DNA of 64,000 nucleotides, from NCBI RefSeq assembly GCF_040869045.1, contig NC_090319.1, positions 267,794,897-267,858,896 of the forward strand, in the 5' to 3' direction. The notes under the pieces are model-generated. The model did not search any database, was not told the DNA's origin, and saw only the letters and a program-made list of their open reading frames with translations. Position 1 is the stretch's first letter. Each line of letters starts with the position of its first letter. This document shows, piece by piece, positions 13,331-26,093 of the stretch. The DNA is from Eurosta solidaginis. Taxonomy: Eukaryota; Arthropoda; Insecta; Diptera; Tephritidae. The position numbers and the translations under genes were made by a program.

Positions 13331-14087
13331 TGTATTGGAAACTTATTTTATACTATCTACTAAAGATATGTTTAGATGTAGGTTCGCATAATCGTTGATA
13401 TCAGAATAAACAGTAAAATATCAATGTTCATTATGGTTTGGTCATAGTCAATGGTTAGCTGAGCGAACGCATTCAAATCTGTTTTATTTGTACGCCAACA
13501 CGCATAAATATAGGAACACCAACATTCTATGAAGAAACAATGCAGCACCATACTTAGAGGCAGAATAACATCAACTCCCCAGGGAAGACACAAAACCATA
13601 TAAAATAACTTCAACATTTTTTTTACTATTTTAGTAATAGTGAACTGGGTCGGTCGCTATACAAAATAATAAAGTTTGCAATTATCCACCTTAGTTTGAA
13701 AAACAAAACCTATAATAATTTTTTAGGGTTCAAACAAAAAAAAACACAGCCAAAGTTAAATTATATGAATAGCTCTTTTACTTTTAAAGTTTGATATGTC
13801 GTTGAAAAATAATTTAAGGTAATTCTTATATAAGATATAAGCGTGATTGTTTTTGTAACACAATTTAATTTACTATGCAAATCAATAACGTTTTCGGAAA
13901 ACTTTTACGAAATTTCCTATATCTTCATTCAATATGTAAAACATTGTCAAAAATATATTCGAAAAAATTAAAACAGGTTTCGAACTTTTCATTTATAATG
14001 CAAACCAAGCTCAAATGCATTTTTGAAAACAATTCAAAAATCTTGAACTTAATATAGCTATAGTTTTTTAATTTTTTTAAAATAAAG

Positions 14088-14292
14088 TTTTGTAGCCCAA
14101 TCAATTTTAATCCAACAAAGTATAAATTCAAGGTTTCTTTGAATGCGTATTAATTTGTTACAACTTTTTTGCGAAAGGTTTTTATGCTTTCTTCTGAAAC
14201 ACCCTTGGAAAATATATTCAAAAATCAATGCAAATTTTGAGAGACCTATAACTTGTTCTTTGGTAGACTAAAAATGATTGGGCTACAAAACT
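14088..14292. mobile_element. Short inverted-repeat element (MITE-like)
   Basis: TTTTGTAGCCCAATCAATTTT at 14088-14108 is matched inverted by AAAAATGATTGGGCTACAAAA near 14268-14288. The interior (CCAACAAAGTATAAATTCAAGG) resembles the interior of the Tc1-like MITE at 36190-36499 (TGTAGTCCATTCAATTTAAG), so the two may be related. No coding sequence. Confidence 0.5.
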
Positions 14293-14496
14293 ACATATTC
14301 AAGAAATTCTAAAAAAAAAAACTAAATTAAAAGTCTAAGTGGTAATTCGAGTTGATATTACCTTGATTAGTTTCACTTGAATATTCATAGATGTTATATT
14401 CTAAATTATCTAAAGTGAAGAAATGACGAATAATTGATGAAATTTTATAAAAATGTCCGTTGCTATTTTCATTTGCGCTGCTGTGTATCCCAAATA

Positions 14497-14575
14497 TTCC
14501 GGTAACTGGCACCATTAAAGTACTAGCCCGACCATCTCGGGAAAGTTTTCATATGACCGCAGTGAACCTTCTAAC
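14497..14575 (-). repeat. Retroposon 3'-end fragment
   Basis: Contains GGTAACTGGCACCATTAA, then CTAGCCCGACCATCTCGGGAA, a block that recurs at 53080-53125 and 53265-53310. Those copies have (TTG)n TAGCG beside them, that is, a (CAA)n 3' tail on the minus strand. Confidence 0.5.
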
Positions 14576-14579
14576 TTAA

Positions 14580-16150
14580 TCCAAACTACTACTTTGTAAG
14601 ACGTATCTATATTCGAGTTCGCAGCTGTAAATGTGTTTATGCTACCATTACGCACTTTGTGCAAATATTTGCTGCTGAATTTTAAGCTTTCCTTTTAGCT
14701 CGTGCCGTACAAGCATAGCAAGCACGGAGACGCATACTGACTTTAGGTTTGGATAAGAATTCGCATTGCTGGTAGATATCTATTTAATATGCTTGCCTTG
14801 TGGTAAAAACTCTATATTGTTGTTGCTTTTGATTTTGTTATTGCTACGACTATTGTGGTAATCTGTTTTCGATATTGTTATTGTTATTATTGCATTTTTA
14901 CTACTAGAGATTTTTATTGTTGTAGCGCTTTGGGTTTAACCTGCGCTCGCTAAGCATGTAATTTAATGAAATGGTTTTCGATCGCGGCATATTTTGGTTC
15001 TGCTTTGTGCGCATGCGCAGCGCAACGCTATCGTACGTTCTGTTGCTTCATTCATTCAGCTACACTGTCGTACAATAAATTGCTCAATTGCTGAAGAGTA
15101 AATATCTAACACATCTATTCAATATGGAACTTTCTCAGATTTTTCGCTGCCGCAGCTATTTATTTATTTATATTTTATCTTTAACAATGGCTTCCTATAT
15201 ATGTTTTACATTTTATTTTTTTTCTCATTGTGCGCTTTATTGCAGCGCGTTTAACGCGTGTGTTTCTAGTTTTTTGTTTTTTTGTTGTGGTTTGCTTCTT
15301 TGTGCAGATAACTGAAAATTATGTTCAATCTAATTCTTTGACCGTAACGCATTTTAAATTGGGTTAAGGAGTTGGAATTGCCTTGCAGTCCAGAGCAATT
15401 GGGCGGCACATGCGTACTAGTTAGACAATCAGTGGCACAAGTTATTCGGCGGCAGCTTACGTGCCACAATCACGGCATTGTTAGTCGAATGTGCGAAATA
15501 TTTTTTATTTTTTTTATATGGTTGCTCTGCTTACTTTTTGTAGTATTTTTTTTCTTTTAATTTTGTTGTTTCCTTTTTGTCTATAGTTCCTATGCTGTTG
15601 CAATCCCATTGTTTGCTTAGGATGTTGACTGGTACGGATATTAACTAAGTGGGCAATTGCACCGAAATTGCGTTTGGACTGAAATATGTGTGTGATTTAG
15701 GTGGGAATTGTTAGAGTGTAGAGGAGGCAATTTTTCATTTCGTTGTGCGGTATGCGGTATAAAATTGAAATTAATGTGCTTATAGTTATAGCTTTTATGT
15801 AACGCAATTGTCGTATTATTTTAAAATAGGCAGATATCAGCCAAAAGCAGCAACTTTTTAAATCGAAAAAGCACACGGTAAATAAGAAAACATTCGGACT
15901 TACAAAGGCCAAAAAGTTTCAAAAGCAAAAAGTAGTTTATGCGAACTATTAAGCCGCGCTTATGTAATAGTAGCCGATGAATACAACAAATATGAAGGAA
16001 ATATTTTGGAAAGGGACCTTTAAAGACCTTGCAATGAAAGCGAGGGGATCCAATATTTCACCTCTAAATAAATTTGCAATCTTATAAAAGAGCGGGAAAG
16101 AAGAGGTAAGGAAGGGGAATAAAAGATAAGAAGCTGAAGCCGCAAACGAA
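14580..16150. other. Unique-looking stretch with a perfect NRF-1/EWG-like site
   Basis: Mixed AT- and T-rich DNA with small open frames (15088-15315, 15372-15560) that show hydrophobic low-complexity translations only. TGCGCATGCGCA lies at 15008-15019. A transcription start could lie here, but no exon is evident. Confidence 0.35.
15008..15019. promoter_or_regulatory. Perfect TGCGCATGCGCA palindrome
   Basis: Exact 12-base match to the NRF-1/Erect wing palindrome. Function is inferred from the motif alone; no adjacent gene is visible. Confidence 0.35.
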
Positions 16151-16154
16151 TCGT

Positions 16155-16420
16155 GCATGGAACCGAAACAGGAATCTTAAGCAGAACGTTACTGAAACCG
16201 GAATGAAAATCGGGACCAGAACTGAAACTTTAATTGAATTTGCAACGGAAACCGGATGCTTAATAAAATCTTAACCGAAACCGGGACGGAAATCGGGACC
16301 GACATTAAACCCAAAGCGTGGCCGAAACCGGAACTGAGTACTTAAATGAGACCAGACTGACACTAGAACTTTAACTGGAAGTGCAACCGGAAACCCAGTT
16401 AAAATGGATCTGCAGATGAG
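16155..16420. repeat. Degenerate ACCGGAAC minisatellite
   Basis: Units such as ACCGAAACAGGAATC, AACCGGAATGAAAATCGGGACC, CAACGGAAACCGG and GCCGAAACCGGAACTGAG recur every 12-24 bases with heavy divergence. It ends about 140 bases before the TGGTATAAAA array. Confidence 0.6.
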
Positions 16421-16559
16421 CCCATAAAGAAGAGCGTAACCTATTACCCGAAATCAAAGCGTAAATGAGAATTCATTTTTCAGTCGGACGATAAATCAAA
16501 TCAAGGAATTCAAGGACTTGTTCTCTAAACTAGGAAAGAGCTCTCGGTAATCTTATATT

Positions 16560-17215
16560 GTGGGAAAAAAAGATATTGGTATAAAAATTATGGGTACAAA
16601 ACGAAATTGGTATAAAAATAATAATTAAATAAAGAAATAATGATTTAAAAAGAGGCTTTTATAAGGGAATGGTATAAAAAAAATTGTGTAAAATTGACTA
16701 TTATAAAAATAGACTAGTACAAAAATAGTCTAGTATAAAAATAGACTGGTAGAAAATACACTGGCACCTAAATAAACTGGTATAAAATATCGTTGGTATA
16801 AGAAAAACTATGGAATAATAAGAGCATAAAATGGCATAGAAAGATTATTATATAAAAATTTACTGGTATAAAAAGATACTAGTTCAACAGGAGAATTTAG
16901 CGAAAATAGGCTGGTATAAAAAAATTATCGTACAAAAAAGACTGGCAGGGATATAAAGAGTGTAGTCAGAAAGGACTGGTATAAAAAGGTGTACGTATAA
17001 AAAGACCGATATTAAAATAGGCTGGTATAAAAAAGACTGTTAATGTAAATGAACCAGTGTAGAAAGAAACTGGTGCAAAAAAGACTGGTGTGAAAACAGA
17101 CTGCTATAAAACGAGATTGGTATAAGAAATACTCGCATATAAAATAAACGGCATAAAAAAGACTTATAAAAAATGGTATAAAAATAAACTAGAGTGAACC
17201 AGACCACAATATTGC
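16560..17215. repeat. TGGTATAAAA minisatellite, block 1
   Basis: A loose tandem array of a unit near 16 bases, consensus about AGACTGGTATAAAAAG, with heavy indel noise. The core CTGGTATAAAA recurs dozens of times across the three blocks. Long hydrophobic minus-strand open frames over these arrays are artefacts of the repeat. Confidence 0.85.
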
Positions 17216-18425
17216 AGGTGTTAAGGATAAACTCACCAAAAATTAGCCTGATAGCTATTTGTATTAAAAAGATAGTATAAGTACAACCAAATGTAGGACA
17301 TAATTTATTACAGTGTATTCACTAAACTTAATACAGCCATAACCAACTAAACGCAAGCTTAGTTAGTCTTTGAGATTTACTGAGTCCAGCGCTGGTACTA
17401 TTCAATTACGAGATCTCTATATAATTGTTCTTATATAAGATCCATGCGTTTTGTATAAACATTCAATACTCATAAAATTCTGCTAAAGCAAAACCACAAA
17501 ATGTATTGTTGTAAGCACAAAAAGAGTTCAATATATATCAGAAGAAAATTGAGAATATAATGAAAAGAGCATGAGAGGCATTTTAACCAACTAACGAACG
17601 TGGTGACCTCTTAACTGTAAAACAAATTAGCAAAAGCTGCACGCAAGGTAAGGAAGCCACAACATATACACAAACATTCAAAGAAAAACTGCAGCTCGCC
17701 AATAATTAATTTTGCTGCGATTTTAACCGATTGTTGTTAACTTTTATTGCTACAAAGCATAAATCCTTTCGGTTGTTGCACGTAATAACTTTTCATAGCA
17801 TGCTAAAGCTGCTTATGCTTCCACCAAAAGTAGTGGACAATGGATGAGCAGTCAGCGTGTTAGTAAGTTGGGGTGGCGTAGGCGTTATGATAGTTTGCCT
17901 GCCATTGCGCCGACGCATTGCATTGATTAATTTCCTGGTCTTATAGAACACGCAATAACAACAATGAAAAAACTACCAACAAAAATGCTGTCATTTATTC
18001 TGACGAATATGTTTTTAACGATAAGTTCAACCAGGTGTATGTGCCAATTGCTTGCTGCCACTACACTTCCGTTCCGTAATACGAAATTCAATTTGATATT
18101 GAGAAACGAAAAAAAGATGCTAAAGCTATTTGGCTGACTACACTGCGCTTACGCTTTATTGGATAATATAGCTCTAGCAACCCAAAAAACCAAAAAAACT
18201 TTCAAAAATCACTATTTCTAAACAAATCAGCAGTAGCTGTAACGCATTAGCATGCTTCGCATTTTTACAGCATACAATTTTTAAGGCCTAATTCTCTATT
18301 CTACGCTCCAAGTTTTTTTTATCGCGATTGTTGTTGCTGTGGACCGCGTTGCTATTGTTATGTTGCTTTCAAGCGTTTGTCTTATGTGCCACTTGCCCTC
18401 AATTATTTATGTATCAATATTTGCC
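17216..18425. other. Unique stretch between array blocks
   Basis: No tandem structure and no convincing open frame; composition is like the other unique parts of the window. Possibly the original locus sequence between two array blocks. Confidence 0.4.
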
Positions 18426-18960
18426 GGGGATTTATAAGAGACTGGTATACAATTTGAGTTAATAAGACACTGGTATACAATTTGGTTTAGTAAGAAAGTT
18501 GTATATAATTTGGTTTAATAAGACCCTGGCACAAAATTGGTTTAATAAGCGACTGGTATAAAATTTGGGTTTATAAGCGACTGGTATAAAATTTGACTAA
18601 TAATAAGAGACTTATATATATATATATATGTATTTGAACGACCATAACCGTTTAAACGGTTAAGCGCCAATTAAGTAAGTGAAAAAAATTTGACTTTATA
18701 AGACGCTGATATAAAATTGAGCGAAAGTAGAGACTTCTGTAAAATCTGGCTTAGGAAGACACTGGTGCGAAATTTGGTTTAATAAGACACTGGTACAAAA
18801 TTTGGTTTCATAAGTCTGGAATAAAATTTGGTTTAATAAGACAATGACATAAAATTTGGCTTAATGGAGCACTGATATACAATTTGGTTTATAAGAACAC
18901 TAGCTTAAAATCTGGTTTATAACATACTGGTATAAATAAGACTGGTATTCAAACTGGTTT
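18426..18960. repeat. TGGTATAAAA array, long-unit variant
   Basis: Here the unit is about 27-28 bases, near TAAGACACTGGTATAAAATTTGGTTTAA, that is, the 16-base core plus an AATTTGGTTTAATAAG extension. A (TA)n tract at about 18612-18629 and a LINE tail fragment interrupt it. Confidence 0.8.
18636..18680 (+). mobile_element. Tail-only copy of the RTE-like LINE
   Basis: GACCATAACCGTTTAAACGG followed by TTAAGCGCCAATTAAGTAAG matches the last 45 bases of the element at 2022-3571 with only a few differences. It sits inside the minisatellite, directly after (TA)n. Confidence 0.75.
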
Positions 18961-19415
18961 GAAGAGACATCGGCATAAAAAAGAGTGGTATACATTTTAA
19001 CTTAATAAGAGACCGGTATGTAATTTGTTTTAGTAAGACACTGGTGAGAGCTTGGAAAAATACTTGAATAAAAATAGCTTGAAAAAAATTACTGGAGTAA
19101 AAACCGACTTGCATAAAAAGAGACTGGTGTAAAAATAGTATGGTGCAAACAAAAATGGTATAAAGAAAATAATATAAAAGGAGACGAGAATAAAAATGTA
19201 CTAGTGAAAAAAGGTTTACTAAAACAACTGATATAAAAAGTGTGAAGAGCGACTGGTTTAAAAGGAAACGGGAATAAAATGAGACTGGTATAAAGAGACG
19301 TTGGTATAGAAAAAAAACTGGTTTAAAAATAGACAAGTATAAAAAGAGGATGCTATAAAAACAGACTGGTATAAAATAAGCCACTAAAACAGGGACCGGA
19401 AGACAATGGTTTAAA
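18961..19415. repeat. TGGTATAAAA array, short-unit block 2
   Basis: Return to the short unit (AAAAAGAGACTGGTATAAA style). A 180-codon minus open frame at 18917-19459 is the translation of this array in reverse and is not a gene. Confidence 0.8.
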
Positions 19416-19843
19416 AGCTGGTGTGATATGGCACAGGGTGATCTTTGATTCTCGAACAAAGTCTATAGTTATCCATTCGCCTACTTGGGTCAATGTCACA
19501 GCTGTTGGCAAGGTGTCGTTGATGCCGCGAAGCAAATTTGCTGATCTAGTGTATTTCATAACAGGCGCTCAATCACCTATGGTTTGTGGTATTAAGCAAA
19601 TTATTTTCGCAGCATCGCTTATGTACGAAAAATGCAAAAACAGAAAAGCTTACCGGATTCATTCATTCGGAGAACGATATACTGTAACAACAAATACAAA
19701 AACAGTGATTATCCAGTGGTTAATAAAAGTGTAAAACGAAAGAGTAATTAATGCTTATTCCTTCACAGTAGGGTCACCTTTCTATCTATTAAGTCAGAGA
19801 AAATCACGCAACCCTCGACTGTTAAGGTCAATAATATTTTTAT
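19416..19843 (-). pseudogene. Unrecognised coding-like stretch, left part
   Basis: On the minus strand 19353-19559 reads YTRSANLLRGINDTLPTAV, then TLTQVGEWITIDFV and SKITLCHITP, which has balanced, soluble-protein composition unlike the array beside it. An in-frame stop lies just upstream of the methionine. It is separated by a solo LTR from another coding-like minus stretch (20334-20660), so the two may be one broken gene. The family is not recognised. The plus strand also has a 103-codon frame here (19423-19734), so strand is uncertain. Confidence 0.3.
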
Positions 19844-20329
19844 TGTAACGAATTTAGGGAAACTCCGCTTATTTCACACCTTCTACTAACGTTCGTATCG
19901 CTAAACTGTTGAACAAATAACTCAATATTCAATAATGCAAAATGGTCTTTATTAAAGTATTTCACAATAACACTTATACTTCACAACCAATAGCGTGCTT
20001 AAATCAAACTGATAAGGGACTACTCAGCTTCTGCTGCTTTTATACACTTTGCCCATGTCTAGACGTTTCTTCTTCTAGAATCCTCTATCTGGTCACCAGC
20101 CATACGACGCGCGTATATTTGTAGTGTGTAACCATATGCGTGTGTATATGTGACCGAAGTAGTAACTGATGATGACATATGTTTGGGAGTATCTCTCTGC
20201 TGCTTCTGTGTACATGATGATTAATGTGTTTATGTACATGTACATGTGTGGCTCGCTTCAATGTTTTTTTTTCTGTTGTTGCCTGATTATTTACTTAGTA
20301 AACACTTAGAGATGGTAATATTCGTCACA
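19844..20329 (-). mobile_element. Solo LTR 1, Ty3/gypsy-type
   Basis: Begins TGTAACGAATTT and ends ATTCGTCACA, the TG...CA ends of an LTR. On the minus strand a TATA box (TATAAAAGC, near 20037-20046) is followed about 90 bases on by AATAAAG (19947-19953), so the LTR is transcribed leftwards. Flanks TTAT/ATAT resemble the ATAT duplication seen at the other two copies. No internal element remains. Confidence 0.85.
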
Positions 20330-20333
20330 ATAT

Positions 20334-20660
20334 AATCAGCATATGACAGCATCATCATTGGTACCGGGTCGAAGAAATTTGCAAGATGGGAAGTCGCCTA
20401 TTCTAAAAGCACGATTGGTCCTGATATTCTCTGTAGTCCTGGCGGAGCTATAAGCAACGATGATGCCTCGACCTTTCCTAACATGCCAAGCAATTTTTTG
20501 TTTTTTCATGTACCAAAAAAGACTATAACTCGTCCATTTATTTGATTACTGAAACTCAATAAATCACAAGGCAAATATGGGTTAACGTTATCTGTAATTT
20601 GCCGCGCACCTTTGATATATTTCACTCGTAATATTTTCATATTTTGTGCTCCACCTGAAG
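20334..20660 (-). pseudogene. Unrecognised coding-like stretch, right part
   Basis: Minus-strand reading gives NMKILRVKYIKGARQITDNV, PYLPCDLLSFSNQINGRVIV, then after one frame change KKQKIAWHVRKGRGIIVAYS and AFRIGDFPSCKFLRPGTND. Each segment is coding-like but they sit in different frames. A CAG just before the first segment could be a splice acceptor. I do not recognise the protein. The solo LTR at 19844 ends four bases away, so the LTR probably landed in or beside this gene relic. Confidence 0.3.
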
Positions 20661-21694
20661 CAAAAAAGAAGTTTAACTAAGTGATAGCCAAAAATATTAA
20701 TAATTTAAGCCAAAAATATTAAAAAGCTATCGATTGTGCGGCCGCTGCTGTGGAGTATGCCAAATGCTCCTACAAACACTCGCAATAAAACTAAATTGAA
20801 TTTTAATTTCTTTCAACGGCCATCAGTCGAAAAGTAAACTAATTGTTTTAGCTTCCAGGCACGAAAAAAAAAAACTTGAAAAAAACGAAAAAGAGCAGAG
20901 CTACTTAAATGAAAAATATGTGGGTACCTAAAACGGATTTTATTAATTTTTAATTTTTATTTTTGTTAGAAGACCAGCAATTTGAGCATTCCTTACCATT
21001 CTAAAAAGCTAAAAAAAACTTGTTTAACCTTTAGAGTTTTATTTCCTAAGATTTACGTAAAGCTAGAAATATCGTTTAAAGGCTGCAATATAGCATTGCT
21101 AAATTAGAAACGAATTTTTTCAATTACCGATTGGCTATGTACAAGCGTGCATATGAATTCAACTTTAAACACTCCCCACTTGTTAAATGGCCTGCAGCAA
21201 TTTACTGTTATGTGCATAATGCAATTTCAAAGGCGGCATATATGAAACGCTTAGAGAATTTTAATTGGGTTAATGATGTGCGGATTATAATTATGTTGAA
21301 ATTATAACGACAGAAAACTCTTTAAGGATGAGCTTACGAGTATACCGGTATACAGATCCCACCATTAACTTTCGTTTAATCACAAAAATTTTATATATTT
21401 TTTTATTAATATTGCACTACAATTTGCTGATATTAGTAATCGTTAGCGGCAGCACTCAAGGCACGTCGCAAGAGCATTCAGCGCTTTAAGGCAATCAAAA
21501 TCAATAACCACTCTTTCATTCAAAAGCGAAAATCAAAAGTGATTTCCATATTTTTAATCCATTGTCAATGAATTTTGAAGTTTTATTTTCCGACTGCTGC
21601 AAAAACCTAAAACAAATTTTTTTGCAAGATACGCTCCTCGTGTCGGTGGGGCGGGTTTTAGAGGGTATTAATCCCTTGGGTTTATTATTATTAT
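20661..21694. other. Unique AT-rich stretch, nothing recognised
   Basis: Contains a NotI-like GCGGCCGC in GTGCGGCCGCTGCTGTGG near 20738 but no open frame, repeat or inverted end that could be called. Confidence 0.4.
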
Positions 21695-22960
21695 TATCAA
21701 CTAGTATAAAAATAATCTTATAAATATGAACTGGCATCAACATAAACTGCATTAAAAACTGCTATAATAAGTGTGATATCAAAATAAATTGGCATCAAAA
21801 TAAACTACTAAAAATATAAACTGGTATAAAAATAAACTACTATAAAAAATATAGATAATAATTTACTGGTATTAAAAAAAACTGCTACAGAAATTTACAG
21901 CAATCAAAATAATTGGTATAAGCGAAATGTATCAAAATAAACTTGAACAAAAAAACTGGTATAAAAAGCGATTGGCATTAAAATAAACAGCTATAAAAAA
22001 ACACTTGTATCAAAATCATTGAAATTCGAACTAAAATAAACAGGTATAAAAAATACTAATATATAAGAAGCGATAGGTGCCTAAATACACTGGTATTTAA
22101 ATGATATTACATAAAAATAGACGGATAAAAAAACTGATATAAAAAGGAACTCTAAAAGACAAGCACAAAAAGAGACTGGTATAAAAAGAAGTGTATATAA
22201 AAAGAAACAGGTATAAGGTATAAAAATGGTATAAAAAGTATCAATTATAAAAAAAGAGACCGGATTTAAAAGAAATTGCCATATAAAGACTTTTATAAAA
22301 ATAAACTGGCATACAAGGATGTTGGTACCAAAAGTACCAGTTGTAAAAATACACTGGTTTAAAAAGAGATTGGAATGAACAGAGATATAAAAAGGTTTTT
22401 AAAAAAAAGTCTGGTATAAGAAGATATTAATTTAAAAAATACTGGTATAAAAAACGCCGGCGCAAAAATAGACTGTACAAAAAGAGACAGGTATAAAAAG
22501 AGGATGGAATAAAAAGAGATTTGTATAAAAATAAACCTGTATAACACAAGACTGATATGAAAAGAAAGGGGTATAAAAACTGACAATTGTCAAAGAGACT
22601 AGTTTTAAAAGAGACTGTAATGAAAAAAATTTGGTATAAAAAGAGACTTAAAAAGAGACTAGTAGTTTAGTGAGTAGAGCAAAGAGACTGGTATAAAAAT
22701 AGACTTACATAAAATGAGAGTGGTATAATCAATTGGTATAAAAGGAGAATGTTACAAAAAGGACTAGAAGAACAAAACAGGTAAAGGATTGGTAAAAATT
22801 GAGACTGGTACAAAACGAGACTGGTATAAAAAGTGGCAGTTGTGAAATGAGCTGCAATAAAAAGAGACTGGCACAAAAGGGCAAGCTGGTACAATAAGCC
22901 TTAAAATAAGGAACTGGTATGCAAAGAAATTGGTAAAAAAAACGAAAGTTAACTGAACGT
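21695..22960. repeat. TGGTATAAAA minisatellite, block 3
   Basis: The longest and densest block. Units drift from AAAATAAACTGGTATAA at the left to AAAAAGAGACTGGTATAA at the right. Minus-strand open frames at 22359-22586, 22667-22894 and 22764-22973 are low-complexity translations of the array. Confidence 0.85.
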
Positions 22961-23351
22961 GTTTCTTCCTCATTTGAACTTTATGATATGAAGAAGACTT
23001 GTGTTTATCAGGCTGTTTAGTTTATTAACATAAGAAAACTGGACTTATGCAATCAAAGGTGGAATAATTGAAAATACCAGTACATATTTGTAGACGTGAA
23101 ACTTGACATAAAAACAGATAATTTCTTTTTTGTTATATAATGGCACGGTCGTGAACATACTTATGTCCGTAACCGTAGCTAAAATCATAGGTATAACCGT
23201 ATTCATCAATTTCTCCATGCCCAGAACGTTATCTATAATCCTAACAGCCCATTTTGCTAATTTTTAGGAAAAATTAGAAAGAAGCACGACGCCAAACAGA
23301 AGAGAGCATCGCCTGAAATCCCTTCGGAAGTAAAACGTGGCAAATATTTTT

Positions 23352-25670
23352 TATACTCAGTTGAGCAGATCTCACAGAGTATATTAAGTTTGATTGGATA
23401 ACGGTTGGTTGTACAGGTATAAAGGAATCGAGATAGATATAGACTTCCATATATGAAAATCATCAGGATCGAAAAAAAATGTGGTTGAGTCATGTCCGTC
23501 CGTCCGTCCGTCCGTCCGTTAACACGATAACTTGAGTAAATTTTGAGGTATCTTGATGAAATAAATTTTCAAAATGGGCGTGGCTCCGCCCTTTTTTATT
23601 TAATTTGTCTAGGATACTTTTAATGCCATAAGTCGAACAAACATTTACCAATACTTTTGAAATTTGGTAGGGGCATAGATTTTATGACGCTAACTGTTTT
23701 CAGTGAAAATGAGCGAAATCCGTTGAAGCCACGCCCAGTTTTTATACACAGTCGTCCGTCTGTCCTTCCGCATGGCCCTTAACACGATAACTTGAGCAAA
23801 AATCGACATATCTTTACTGAACTTCGTTCACGTACTTATCTGAACTCACTTTATCTTGGTATAAAAAATTAACGAAATCCGACTATGACCACGCCCACTT
23901 TTTCGATATCGAAAATTACGAAAAATGAAAAAAAATGCCAAAATTCTATACCAAATACGAAAAAAGGGATGAAACATGGTAATTGGATTGGTTTATTGAC
24001 GCGAAATATAACTTTAGAAAATACTTTGTAAAATGGTTGTGACACGTACCATATTAAGAAGAAGAAAATGAAAAAGTTCTGCAGTGCGAAATAAAAAACC
24101 ATTGAAATCTTGGCAGGTATTACATATATAAGTAAATTAGCGCTATCAAACAGATGATGTTCTGGGTCACCCTGGTCCACATTTTGGTCGATATCTGGAA
24201 AACGCCTTCACATATACAGCTACCACCACTCCCTTTTAAACCTCTCATTAATACCTTTAATTTGATACCAATATCGTACAAACACATTCTAGAGTCACCC
24301 CTGGTCCACCTTTATGGCGATATTTCTAACGGCTTCCACCTATAGAACTAAGGCTTACTCCCTTTTAAAATACCCATTAACGCCTTTCGTTTGATACCTA
24401 TATTGTACAAACGCACTCTAGAGTCACCCCTGGTCCACCTTTATGGCGATATCTCTGAAAAGGCGACCACCTATACAACTACCACCTCTCCCTTTTAAAA
24501 CCCCCATTAATACCTTTAATTTGATACCCATATCGTACAAACAAATTCTAGGGTCACCCTTGGTCCACCTTTATGGCGATATCTCGAAACGGCGTCCACC
24601 TATGGAACTAAGGATTACTCCCTTTTAAAATATTCATTAACACCTTTTTTTTAATACCCATATTGTACAAACGTATTCTAGAGTCACCATTGGTCCACCT
24701 TTATGGCGATATCTCGAAAAGGCGACCACCTATACAACTACCACCGCTCTCTTTTAAAACCCTCATTAAATCCTTTAATTTGATACCCATATCGTACAAA
24801 GACATTCTAGAGTCACCCCTGGCCCACCTTTATGGCGATATTTCGAAACGGCTTCCACCTATAGAACACGCCCTTTTAAAATACTCATTAACACCTTTCA
24901 TTTGATACCCATATCGTACAAACAAAGTCTAAGTTGCGATACCTCGAAAAGGCGTCCACCTATAGAGCTAAGGCCCACTCCCTTTTAAAATACTCATTAA
25001 CACCTTTCTTTTGATACCCATATTGTACAAACTTATTCTAGAGTCACCCTTGGTCCACCTTTATGGCGATATCTCGAAAAGGCGACCACCTATACAACTA
25101 CCACCACTCCCTTTAAAAACCCTCATTAATACCTTTAATTGTATACCCATATCGTACAAAGACATTCTAGAGTCACCCCTGGTCCACCTTTATGGCGATA
25201 TTTCGAAACGGCTTCCACCTATAGAACTAAGGCCAACTTCCTTTTAAAATACCCATTAGCACCTTTCGTTTTATACCTATATTGTACAAACGCATTCTAG
25301 AGTCATCCCTGGTCCACCTTTATGGCGAGCACCTATACAACTACCACCACTCTCTTTTAAAACCCTCATTAATACCTTTAATTTGATACCCATATCGTAC
25401 AAAGAAATTCTAGGGTCACCCCTGGTCCACCGTTATGGCGATATCTCGAAACGGCGTCCACCTATGGAACTAAAGAGTACACCCTTTTAAAATACGCATT
25501 AACACCTTTCATTTGATACCCATATCGTGCAACCAATTATAGAGTCAACCCTGATCCACCCTTATGGCGATATCCCTAAATGGCGTCCACCTATAGAACT
25601 ATGGCCCACTCCCACATAAAATACTCTTTAGTGCCTTTCATTTGATAGACATGTCATAAAAACATAATCC
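23352..25670 (+). mobile_element. E-family repeat, copy 1 (truncated by gap)
   Basis: Begins TATACTCAGTTGAGC in a terminal hairpin (TATACTC...GAGTATA). It carries (CCGT)n at about 23500-23520, the noncoding body with GGGCGTGGCTCCGCCC hairpins and TTTTCGATATCGAAAA palindromes, then a tandem array from about 24165 until the N gap. About 500 bases of body present in copy 4 are missing after 23565. No coding capacity: the short open frames over the array are repeat translations. Confidence 0.85.
24165..25665. repeat. 130-bp tandem array in E copy 1
   Basis: About a dozen units of roughly 117-130 bases. Landmarks in each unit: CTAGAGTCACCCCTGGTCCA, CTTTATGGCGATATCTCGAA, GTCCACCTATAGAACTAAGG, CCCTTTTAAAATACTCATTA and TTGATACCCATATCGTAC. 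Confidence 0.9.
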
Positions 25671-25770
25671 NNNNNNNNNNNNNNNNNNNNNNNNNNNNNN
25701 NNNNNNNNNNNNNNNNNNNNNNNNNNNNNNNNNNNNNNNNNNNNNNNNNNNNNNNNNNNNNNNNNNNNNN
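25671..25770. other. Assembly gap, 100 Ns
   Basis: Exactly 100 Ns, the usual placeholder for a gap of unknown size. The right end of E copy 1 and the 3' end of the SINE that follows are lost in it. Confidence 0.99.
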
Positions 25771-26093
25771 GAGATCTAAGGCCGAGCTTCTCTTCCAATT
25801 TGCGTCGCGTTCCTCTTGATTTTCCCTACAAATTGGCCGGACGGGACCTACATTTTTTTTCTGACTCAGAACGGCATCTGCAAGGCATATGAGTTTTCAC
25901 TGAGAGATTTTCATGGCAGAAATACCCTTGGAGCGCTTGCCAAACAATGCCGATGGGCGAACCGGCTTAGAAAAAATTTCTTCTAATTGAAAAACCTTAT
26001 TTTTAAAATTTTGATGTTTGCTTTGCCAAGGGTGTGAAACCAAGGCATACGGTGTGGTAGGCGGAGCACGCTACCATCACACCACGGTGGCCG
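25771..26093 (-). mobile_element. tRNA-derived SINE, 3' end lost in gap
   Basis: Nearly identical in order to the complete SINE at 50516-50880. On the minus strand the tRNA-like head starts at GGCGGCCACCGTGGTGTGAT and includes a box A-like GTGATGGTAGCGTGC; box B is degenerate here. The body (CAAATTGGCCGG region) runs to the gap. Confidence 0.85.
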